The notes under the pieces: model-generated
What the model saw: only the letters and a program-made list of their open reading frames with translations
The model's database searches: none
Told to the model about the DNA's origin: nothing
Position numbers and translations under genes: made by a program
DNA from: Antedon mediterranea
Taxonomy: Eukaryota > Echinodermata > Crinoidea > Comatulida > Antedonidae
DNA length: 64,000 nucleotides
Direction: 5' to 3'
Assembly (NCBI RefSeq): GCF_964355755.1
Contig: NC_092673.1
Coordinates: 12,715,001 to 12,779,000 of the forward strand
Shown: positions 1 to 8,552 of the stretch, in pieces
Numbering within the stretch: the stretch's first letter is position 1
How the letters are laid out: each line of letters begins with the position of its first letter

Positions 1-228
1 GGCAACGCACAAAAACCCTTAGAAATTCAACGAAAATGTGCATACCATTCTACAGACTTGCAATATGTCATAGATCCATATTCATCACAGACCAAATACT
101 TAGAACACACTCTATAAAACCAATAATTTAAAATCCCAATACTCCGCTAAAAAGAAATTATATTGAGTACTTACTAAAAAAGACAAAGGGGGGAACAAAA
201 AGGCCTATTTTATACTGAGTCGCTCATA

Positions 229-531
229 TCATGATCGGTCTAGAGGTCTCCAAGGACAAACACCATCCTGTTTTTGTCCTGACCGATCGTGGGCAACACA
301 TTTTTTTGTGTATGATTGTTGTCTGCCATGTTTGTACTTTACATTTAAATGGTTACCAAACTGACAAGCACCTGCGTTGTTTGGTAAACGTAACTGAAAA
401 AAAAAACCACATGTAATTGAGTTTGAACACAGCCTTTGTGTAAATACCTCATTACAATTTTGACAGGTTAAATGATCTTGGTTAAAAAATCTAAGGGAGT
501 TATACAAGTCACTAGAAAATATTATTTCTTT
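229..531 (-). CDS. Possible terminal exon, cysteine-rich, unrecognised
   Basis: Minus-strand open stretch of about 100 residues ending at a stop at 229-231. A good acceptor (pyrimidine-rich tract ending ACAACAG) sits just upstream, so the exon would start at 531 in phase 0. The translation has a CQNCNEVF pair, further cysteines, and a basic C-terminus with DRSGQKQDGVCPWRPLDRS. The Cys pairs could bind zinc or form disulfides. I do not recognise the family. Plus strand here has no better ORF. It could be a mobile-element remnant. Confidence 0.25.
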   Translation of the reverse strand, partial: KEIIFSSDLYNSLRFFNQDHLTCQNCNEVFTQRLCSNSITCGFFFQLRLPNNAGACQFGNHLNVKYKHGRQQSYTKKCVAHDRSGQKQDGVCPWRPLDRS

Positions 532-629
532 CTGTTGTGGGATAGCCAAAAAAAAAACAACAAAAAACAAATTGATTGATTATACTTTGAAATTTAAGTA
601 TAAAAATAAATTAAATAATGTGTTTTTAG

Positions 630-758
630 TGTTTACAAATGGTAGAGGAAGCATCAGCCTGGCATTTCCAAATTCTGTGAGATCTGATTCAGGGGAGTAC
701 AACTGCAACATTGAGGGAAGACATCAGTATCCAGGAGTATCCAATTTATCTTTTTATT
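630..758 (+). CDS. Ig V-type domain, C-terminal half exon
   Basis: Encodes the second half of a V-type Ig domain, with GSISLAF, then DSGEYNC (the DxGxYxC motif that places the second disulfide cysteine) and a last beta strand ending SNLSFY. Acceptor TGTTTTTAG precedes 630 and donor GTGAGT follows 758. Both junctions fall after codon position 1 (phase 1), which is typical of Ig exons. Length is 129 bp, or 43 codons, only half a domain. The half with the first Cys and Trp was not found upstream and may lie before the window. Next Ig exon starts 146 bp downstream. Confidence 0.7.
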
Positions 759-904
759 GTGAGTTTATCAATTTGAATCAATCTGAAATACTACAGAAAC
801 AATGTATCCCAGCATAAAATTAGTTCAGTTACCAATTTAAACAAAAATTAAACATTTGTAAAAATCAATTGCATAATATTTGTATCTATAATTGTATGTT
901 TAAG

Positions 905-1219
905 GGATTGAGGTTGTAAATCAAAAGTACTCAGCAGAACAAGGTGTCAGTAATTTTGAAATGAAGTGCAGATATGGACCAGCAGAATATATGCCAGTAG
1001 CATGTTACAAGTGGAAGAAGATTAAGGAAGATGGCACAACAGAGATTGGGAATTGTAAAGAAGATTATAGATTTGTAGTAACAAGTTACCAAAATAGCAT
1101 TCTGTCTTTAAAGATAAAGAATGTTATACTTGGTGATGCTGGCAATTATAAATGTGAAGTGAAGCCAGTTGATGGAGAGAAGAAGCTGGAAGATACTACA
1201 CATCTAACAGTTAGGAAAG
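905..1219 (+). CDS. Ig V-type domain exon
   Basis: A complete V-type Ig domain in one exon: B-strand cysteine in EMKCRYG, core Trp in CYKWKK, a SILSLKIKNV strand, DAGNYKCEV with the second cysteine, and a G-strand THLTVRK. Acceptor TATGTTTAAG precedes 905 and donor AAAG/GTAATT follows 1219. The exon is phase 1-1 and 315 bp (multiple of three). It has two extra cysteines (VACYKW and IGNCKED). The exon end and donor form the first copy of a 43-bp minisatellite. Expected to be part of an extracellular multi-Ig protein; ligand and anchor unknown. Confidence 0.78.
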
Positions 1220-1620
1220 GTAATTTGTATTGTATATACTACACATCTAACAGTTAGGAAAGGTAATTTGTATTGTATATACTACACATCTAACAGTTAG
1301 GAAAGGTAATTTGTATTGTATATACTACACATCTAACAGTTAGGAAAGGTAATTTGTATTGTATATACTACACATCTAACAGTTAGGAAAGGTAATTTGT
1401 ATTGTATATACTACACATCTAACAGTTAGGAAAGGTAATTTGTATTGTATATACTACACATCTAACAGTTAGGAAAGGTAATTTGTATTACTACACATCT
1501 AACAGTTAGGAAAGGTAATTTGTATTGTATATACTACACATCTAACAGTTAGGAAAGGTAATTTGTATTGTATATACTACACATCTAACATTTAGGAAAG
1601 GTAATTTGTATTGTATATTT
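1196..1620 (+). repeat. 43-bp minisatellite carrying a splice donor
   Basis: About ten copies, with CATCTAACAG starting at 1201, 1244, 1287, 1330, 1373, 1416, 1459, 1496, 1539 and 1582. The period is 43 bp except one 37-bp unit (1459-1495) that lacks GTATAT. Each unit holds the last codons of the Ig exon at 905-1219 plus its donor AAAGGTAATT, so the true donor is followed by about nine near-identical copies in the intron. The last unit has ACATTTAGG in place of ACAGTTAGG. Confidence 0.97.
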
Positions 1621-2004
1621 ATTCAATGCTGTTTGTAAAACTGGTGACTGTCAGAGAAATTTCTAGATTTGGCTAATTTTGATAACTTCAAATATTAATA
1701 AAACAATTTTAAGGTTGATACTTTGTGGATTATAAATTTATTAGGAAAATAAAGAAGAAATGCAAAAACTATATAGTGGCTATTTCCAAATATAGTGGTG
1801 GTGATGGTGATAATACTATAAAATAATAACACTATACATTAATTAATGTATAAAGCAGGCACATCATTATTGATAATTCTTTTAGCATTCAAATGCAGTA
1901 TTGTCAGTAAAACCATTGGCATTAAAAAGATTTGATCAGTTCAGAATTTAGAAGTGTTTTTGTTTTTTTTAATTTAAAAAAAAACATTTTCTTATCATCT
2001 TTCC

Positions 2005-2094
2005 TATTATTATTATTATTATTATTAATATTGTTGTTATTAATGTTGTTGTTATTAATGTTGTTGTTGTTGTTGTTGCTGCTGTTATTATTAT
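2005..2094. repeat. Trinucleotide microsatellite (ATT/GTT)n
   Basis: Tracts of ATT and GTT with a short GCT run. On the minus strand it translates as poly-asparagine, which explains a spurious ORF. No function is implied. Confidence 0.95.
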
Positions 2095-2119
2095 AACTTT
2101 TAAAAAAAATCCTTAATTC

Positions 2120-3535
2120 ACCCCCTGTCAAAGAATAATAAACCTGAAGCTCTCAATGACTATAGGCCCGCTGTACCTATGAAATGTTTCGAAAAATTAA
2201 TTAAGAATGAGATTTTAAGTGAGACTGAGAGTCTTGGATCCCTGTCAATTTGCCTACCATTCCAAAAGGGGGGTAGAAGATGCAGTTACAACTTTATTAC
2301 ATAAAATACTTGGTCATGTTGACAGGCCAAATTCGTATGCCAGAGTTTTATTCTTAGATTTTTTGTCCGCTTTTAACACTTTGCAACCTCATATTTTAAT
2401 GGAGAAAATGAATGTCTTGGGTATAAATCCAGCTACTATTTTATGAATCAATGATTTTTTAAAAGATTGGGAACAATTCGTCTGTTTTAATGATAATATT
2501 TCAGAAAAACTTATGTGCAATACTGGTGCACCACAAGGTTGTGTTTTATCTCCTATTTTATTTTCTTTATATACTAATGATTTTAAATGTTCATATGATC
2601 TAGTTTTAACCAAATGCTTTACTGTGAAATACGCTGATGACACCGGTCTAGTTGGCCTGATAAAACATGATGACCCTAAGTCATATTTTGATAACGTCAG
2701 TTATTTTTCTACTTGGTGTTCTAATAACTATCTAAAATTAAATGTTAACAAGACTACAGAAATGATCATTGATTTTAGAAAAGGTAACAAAACACATGAT
2801 AAGCTATGTATATTAAACGATGAAGTGGAAGTTGTTAGTAACTTTAAGTATCTAGGCACAGTAATCGATGATAAACTTAATTGGAAGGAAAACAAGGTAG
2901 TTACCACAAATTGTTATAAACGACTGTACTTTTTGAGAAGATTGAAGAAATTTCATGTGTGCAATAGGATCTTGACTTTATTTTATGAATCTGTTATTTT
3001 ATCTGTTTTAACTTTTAATGCAATAGTTTAGTTCAACAATTTAAACCAGCAATGCAGGAAAAAAGTACAAAGAATAAGTAAATCTGCCAAAAAGATAATA
3101 GGAAATGATATTAAGAAATCAGATGAAGTTGTTAACAACGCACTTACAAATAAACTTAAAGTTATTATGTCAGATGTTAGCCACCCCCTTAACCAGTACA
3201 TTACGTTAAGCCGATCTGGGCGCATTACATATCCTCGCTGGAACACTGAACGCCTACGTAGATCCTTTCTCCCATCTGCTATGAGGCATTTTAATTTAAT
3301 GTGGACAACGATAACTGCAATAAGTATCTTAACTGTATTTTTAACTTAATTTGTACTTTTTGTGTCCTCTTTTAAATTTTTTATATTACATCTTGTTCTC
3401 TGTTTTATGTGATTTTATTCTTTTTTACTGTTTGTGCGACAATGTTTTTAGACAATTTTAATGTGTGTACTTTCAGCCAAAGTTTCAAGCCATTCATGAG
3501 TTTGACAATAAAGTTTATTGAATTAAATTGAAAAC
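2120..3535 (+). pseudogene. 5'-truncated L2/CR1-type non-LTR retrotransposon
   Basis: RT-domain remnant. It starts with LNDYRPAVPMKCFEKLIK, shifts frame near 2235, then reads DPCQFAYHSKRGVEDAV, FLDFLSAFNTLQPHIL, a stop after PATIL, then GAPQGCVLSPILFSLY, the catalytic YADD (VKYADDTGL), and the thumb NNYLKLNVNKTTEMIIDFRK. The C-terminal region continues to about 3350. The 3' end GACAATAAAGTTTATTGAAT near 3507 resembles the short-repeat tails of L2-type elements. It lies in an intron between two Ig exons, in sense orientation. The endonuclease region is missing. Confidence 0.85.
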
Positions 3536-3620
3536 TTAATTTTTTATTTCATTTCGGTTGCTTTCATTTCTAAATTTGTTTTTATCTGTATTAAATTATT
3601 AATTGTTGTGTCTATTACAG

Positions 3621-3941
3621 CTACATCATTGGTGATGATACACACTGTTGTCAAGTCTTTGGCAGGAGGAGAGGCAAAAATTCATTACATTATATTACCA
3701 ATAAGTTACCATATCAAACAAATTGTTTTTCAAAAACTTGAATCAAATACATGGAAGACAGTTGCTGATAATTCAACACGTACTGGCAAATATTGTATAA
3801 CAATGGAAAACAACTTGAAAGGCTTTCTGAACATTGTTGACGTTCAAACAACTGATGCTGGTGAATATCGGTGCCATTGTTTGACAGGGGGAAATTATAT
3901 TTACTCAGAAATATGTAAATTAGAAGTAGTACAACTAGGCT
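3621..3941 (+). CDS. Divergent Ig V-type domain exon
   Basis: Exon of 321 bp, phase 1-1. Acceptor is TCTATTACAG before 3621 and donor is GTAAGT after 3941. Its second half is clearly Ig: FLNIVDVQTTDAGEYRCHC, then a last strand EICKLEVVQL. The first half is unusual. Where a B-strand cysteine and core tryptophan are expected, the reading is AKIHYIILP and IVFQKLES, so neither residue is present. The canonical disulfide cannot form as usual; KYCITM supplies another cysteine. Expected role is an extracellular domain of the same multi-Ig protein as its neighbours. Confidence 0.68.
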
Positions 3942-3959
3942 GTAAGTATAGTAGATAAC

Positions 3960-4800
3960 TATAATGATAATTTTAATTGGAATAACACATCAATTGATAG
4001 TGCCTAATATTTTTAACAACACAAAACTTGAACTAAAAATACACTGGCCAGAGAATATCAAGACATTAAAAGAAATCATATTAAACAAAGAGAACATTGA
4101 AACGAAAAAAAACAACATAACAAACTAATGATGTATAAGTATATTTACTCTTAAAACTGTTTTGACATAAATTTTGCATATATCAATTAAAATTAGTAAA
4201 ATCTTCGGATCTTTCAACATTAGACTTAACTATTAGTGTCCTGTTGCCTTTTTGCAATTTACTTAATATTTGAGCAAGCCATGAACTGTGTTTAATCTTG
4301 AGATATTACTAACAATTATACAAATTGAGTTTAAAAGCATGAACACAGAATTATGCCCTTTGATTCTATCCCAATTTTTCAAAATCTCAAAATTCAGTGA
4401 AACCTATCTTTCAGCATTTAAATAATAAAAAGTCATGTAGGTCTACTGCACCACTTTTTTTCTACTTTACTACTGTTTCTTTTACAACTGGAGTTATTAT
4501 GCATCAGTATGGCATGCTGCATTTTCAATGTTAATTAGTTCATGTTGGAAATTGATTATTAGAATGTTTCATTTGTTAGTTGATGAAGTCATTGACATCA
4601 CAAGCTACAATTATTTCATAAAATTCATTCATGAAATAATTGTAAATAAACATTATTTTTGAAAAATATTGAAAAAAGAAACTTAATAATAATTAATATA
4701 CTAATAATTAAACTTAAACATATGATACAATTAAAAAAAAACAGAAAACAATTATTTATTGAAACATTACCAACAATTATAGATAAAGGGTATGATTCGG
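3960..4800. other. Intronic DNA with an inverted repeat
   Basis: AT-rich, no coding potential seen. It holds a perfect 14-bp inverted repeat (TACAATTATTTCAT at 4606-4619 and its complement at 4631-4644, 11-nt loop), probably a trace of a small palindromic repeat. The end of the stretch runs into the duplicated block that starts near 4810. Confidence 0.6.
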
Positions 4801-4973
4801 ATGTTGTAGAAATTTACTAATTGCACATATTGCTTTTATGCATAATTCATTTTGAAATAGTGAATTTCAGCACAATAGTGTGTAGGCCTATCTACTGCAG
4901 ATTATTGATTAAAACTTAATGAACATTGTCAATATTGGCCTAATCTATCTTATCTCTTTATTATGTTTTATAG

Positions 4974-5303
4974 ACATGGATAATTCTTTTGCAACACATG
5001 GAGAAAAAGCAATTTTAACTTGCAAGTATAAAACTAAGGATGAAAAAATTTGTGTTAGTTGGTATACGAAGACTAATGATGGAAACAAATTGATATGGTC
5101 TTCTGACGAATCGCAAAAGACAGAAGCAATGCAAGAAAGATGCAAGGCAACCTGTGATGTTAATGGAACATGCTTAGAGTTTGAGAAAGTAGCTTTAACT
5201 GATGCTGGAGAGTACGTGTGTAAACTTAGTAAGAATGTGATTTCTGAAGATGGTACGAATAGCAAAATAGCAAACACAATAACAGCAAACCTATGTGTAC
5301 AAT
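4974..5303 (+). CDS. Ig V-type domain exon, duplicated copy 1
   Basis: Complete V-type Ig domain: AILTCKYKTKDE with the B-strand Cys, VSWYTKTNDGN with core Trp, LEFEKVALTDAGEYVCKL with the second Cys, and final strand ANTITANLCVQ. Extra cysteines in ERCKATCDVNGTC suggest a second disulfide. Acceptor TTATGTTTTATAG precedes 4974 and GTAAGT follows 5303; phase 1-1, 330 bp. The frame is also open upstream to ATG 4919, giving a hydrophobic MNIVNIGLIYLISLLCF that could act as a signal peptide if this were a first exon. However, that stretch also makes a standard acceptor tract and sits at the same place in all three copies. Confidence 0.8.
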
Positions 5304-5584
5304 GTAAGTACATTTTTGTTAAGCTTTTTCTTTCTGAAAATTTCACAAATTTTAATGAAAATGCAATTAATCATTAATTTTTTTAAACACTGTGTTCGCC
5401 ACTGTGTCTGCCAAACACTCTGATGTTATTGAGGAGTTTTGAACGTTTGTGATCTATGGGCTCAACACTACCAAGCTCTTTTAAACTGTAAATAATGATG
5501 TCAAATAACTGAATAAATGTGTATGAATGAATTAATAATTGTATATTGATAGTAAAGTTATATATAATACTGTATTACAGTAAT

Positions 5585-5715
5585 AAAAGATACAACAGAC
5601 TGTATAAATAAGCTTTTTAATGGTAAAGCTGCTGGGTTGGATGGTTTGGCAGTCAAACAGCATAAATACGCTAGCAAACGGCTGTTTGTTTTAAGTAATT
5701 GTTTGAAATATATAT
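5585..5715 (+). pseudogene. Non-LTR RT fragment
   Basis: Short translated piece INKLFNGKAAGLDGLAVKQ then KYASKRLFVLSNCLKY. This matches the start of the RT domain in non-LTR elements (KxGKAxGxDGL). No other part of the element is present. It sits in the stretch found only in duplication copy 1, so it probably inserted after, or was lost from, the other copy. Confidence 0.6.
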
Positions 5716-6025
5716 GTTGTGAAAGGTCAAAAGGTCAGGTGAAAGGTTATATGAACAAACGCATACAGGTCTCTCAATCCCGACAACCAATGGTCACAGA
5801 GAGGTAATTTTGGTCACAAATTGTTCAGAAAACAAGCATATTCAGTCTAACAGGATATTTTAGTTAAAAATGAATGGGAATGCTATTTCTGACCTTTGAA
5901 CCACATCAAGAGACATGCGTTCATATATCCGTAACTATTGGTCATGTCAGAGACTGGGAGTCGGTCTGACTCATATTTATATTTGCTTTAAAAAGCATGG
6001 TGAATAGGAGAAATACAGCACATGG

Positions 6026-6509
6026 TGAAAAAAAAAAATTATACAAACAATATATTTTATCACAAAATCCTAATCGCAAACTAACATACACAAAATATAA
6101 CAATATGTTTAATAAGCTTTGCCGCACTGCAAAAAGGAATTATTTTTCTTTACAATTTGACACGGTCAAAGACAATCTTAAAAAAACCTGGTCCATTAGT
6201 AATTAATTCTTCTCCCCTAATAATAAGTCAAGTCGAAACTATCCCAAACAACTTACAATAAATGACAATACCATTACATCTGAAATAGATATTTGTAATC
6301 AATTTAATAAATATTTTTCTCAAATTGGCACTTCACTTTAAATTCAATGCCAGATTCCTTAATTAATCCTAAATCATATCTTCCTGATCCCCTTCTCCAT
6401 TCTTTCTTTATAAATCCTGTAACTGAACATGAAGTGATGATAATTATAAATGATCTTGATCCAAATAAAGGAAGTGGCGATGATAGAGTTACACCATACG
6501 TTATTATTT
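6026..6509 (+). pseudogene. Retroelement A, left part (linker and RT start)
   Basis: 5'-truncated non-LTR element starting within an A-run of the duplicated block. It reads KKLYKQYILSQNPNRKLTY, then LCRTAKRNYFSLQFDTVK, NLKKTWS, FNKYFSQIGTSL and NPVTEHEVMIIINDLDPNKG: the endonuclease-RT linker and first RT block. Stops and frame changes show decay. It is cut at about 6509 by element B and resumes at about 15085. Confidence 0.8.
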
Positions 6510-8246
6510 ATTTCTTCTCTTATTGACGCCTCTAATTGTCCTGACCCGTCTCCTTATCTGTCATCTTGTAACTCTTTCTTTTCTCTTGATGAAGACTTTG
6601 TCCAAACTGAATTAACTTCCACCAATCCCAATACTTCTACCGGACCAGATTTAATTGATGGTAATTTTCTTAAAGCTGCTTCGGCTATTATTGTTCCTCA
6701 TCTTACTGTTATCTTTAATCTCTCTATCAATTCTAATTGCTTTCCCTCTGCCTGGAAAACATCTAAAGTTATTCCTATCTTTAAATCAAGCAAAAGAAAT
6801 GACCTTAACAACTACCGGCCTATCTCTATCCTTCCCCTTTGCTCTAAAATTATTGAAAAATCTATTTCCCAACAAATCTATTCTTACCTTGACTCTAATA
6901 ACTTAATATCTACCTCCCAATCTGGATTTCGTCCCCATCATTCTACTCTCTGCTCTCACCAACACATATGATAACTGGCTTCACAATATCAATAACAAGA
7001 AACTTACTGACACTATCTTTATCGATCTCAAAAAAGCTTTCGACACTATTGACCATAATATTCTTCTAGCTAAATTACCCTACTATGGATTTTCTCCTTC
7101 AACTATCTCTTGGCTCTGATCTTATCTTTCTAATCGCTCTCAACAAATTCTTTTTGAAAAAACTCTTTCTTCCTCTGGTTTTCTTTCTACGACCTTTCAT
7201 CTTCTCTAATGTCTAATAACTCTAATCTACATGTTGACATGTATTTTTTTTTTTTTTTTTTTAAACCAGAAACAACAGCAGAAACAAATCTGCCACTTAC
7301 AGCTTGGTTTAAAGTATGCTGACGATACCATCATCTATTATTCTAACTCCTCTTCTAAACTAATTGAACAGAATCTTAATAATGCTCTAATTCATCTCTC
7401 TACCTGGCTAAAATCTAACACTCAATATTGCAAAAACTAAATCTATGCTCATTGGCTCTTCTCAAAAACTTAAATCTAACTCTATTAACCTTACTCTTAA
7501 TGATTCTCCTATTCAATCTGTTACTTCTCACAAACACATTTCCCTTTGTAAAAAACTCAATTCTATTATCTACTCAAATGTACCTCTAAATTTACCAACA
7601 AATCTTCTCTTCATCTTCTGTACAATTCACTTTTCCTTTCTAGACTTGACTACTGCTGCTCTGTCTGGGGTTCTAAACCTTCTTCTACCACTAAACTTAA
7701 AAAAATCCAGAATAAAGCTATCCGTCTACTACTCGATCTATCTCCCACTACACATCTCTCTCCTCATCACTTTTCCAGTGCTAAGACTCTCCACTTCCAT
7801 GAACGATACCTCTTTCAGCTTGCATGTCTATCTTTCAAGGCTCTACATCACTCTGCTCCACTTACTATCTGTCAGCTTTTAACTAAAGTCACTTCAAACG
7901 GCCGTATGAACACTAGGCAAGTTACTAAAGGAGATCTTCTTATCCCTCATCCTTACCTTGAAATCTTTAAACTTTCTTTTAGTTTCAATGCTCCTTCTTT
8001 CTTTAATTCTACCTTTAAGCATTCGTAATTCTTACAATTTCTTCTCCTTTAAATCTCTTTTGAAATAACACCTGTTTCTCTCTCTCTGATATTATTTCTT
8101 TTTATCCTTCTTTCATTGTTGGCCTACTGTATATTTATATTTATATATATTTATATTTTATATTTACTATTTTTTATATCTTTGTTAATTTTGTATTTTT
8201 ATAGTTTATTTTGTATTTTCTGTTTGTATTGTTTGAGGGTCCCTAA
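6510..8246 (+). pseudogene. Retroelement B, RT to C-terminus
   Basis: CR1/Jockey-group RT with many breaks. It begins before the first RT block (FVQTELTSTNPNTSTGPDLI), then LNNYRPISILPLCSKIIEKS, SGFRPHHST, FIDLKKAFDTIDHNILLAKL, YADDTIIYY and a C-terminal region ending LSFSFNAPSFFNSTFKHS near 8025. A (T)n tract at 7246-7261 replaces part of the palm. The 3' UTR runs to 8246, where Harbinger inserted; the rest is at 15007-15084. Confidence 0.85.
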
Positions 8247-8310
8247 AGGCCAACTCAGACAGCGTCATAAGACGAGGCCCGACGAGGCGTCTTGTCTGGA
8301 CTTGACTCGT
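8247..8310 (+). repeat. Harbinger left terminal inverted repeat
   Basis: Pairs with the right end: both read AGGCCAACTCAGACAGCGTC inward, followed by GACGAGGCCCGACGAG and TCTTGTCTGGAC with small differences. The CpG-rich GACGAG repeats may be transposase binding sites, by analogy with other Harbingers. Confidence 0.93.
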
Positions 8311-8552
8311 CTGTGCTGTCTGATTTGAATCCAGACGAGACGGGTCGTCGTGAGATAACGTCGGGGGTAGTTTTAGGTCGTCGTGAGCATATTAAACATG
8401 TTTAATTTTCACCCGACGGGACGACTCGTTTGTTGGGTATTGACCAATCACAGGCGTTTAAATTATGACGGCAGGTCACGAGGGGAAAAGTTTTTATCGA
8501 AGAGCGCGAAGAAGAAGTAATGTGCTTCGCGGGGATTAATATTTCCATCATC

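Larger units (their letters stand above)
4810..6025 (+). repeat. Segmental duplication, copy 1
   Basis: Matches 15213-16000 in the same orientation, from ATTTACTAATTGCA through the Ig exon and its introns to GCACATGGTGAAAAAAA. Identity in the Ig exon is about 97 percent (11 differences in 330 bp). Copy 1 has about 440 bp near 5330-5770 not present in copy 2, including an RT fragment. It ends at an A-run at about 6025 where retroelement A begins. A partial third copy lies at about 16020-16218. Confidence 0.88.

Noticed and set aside
229-416. Plus-strand ORF at the window start as the missing first half of the Ig domain
   Set aside because: It lacks a Cys...Trp pattern and splice sites in phase 1; the minus-strand reading is better.
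1922-2131. Minus-strand ORF rich in asparagine
   Set aside because: It is only the translation of the (ATT/GTT)n microsatellite.
4945-5346. Minus-strand 133-residue ORF (and its twin at 15334-15738)
   Set aside because: Antisense shadow of the Ig exons; it follows the duplication and has no motif of its own.
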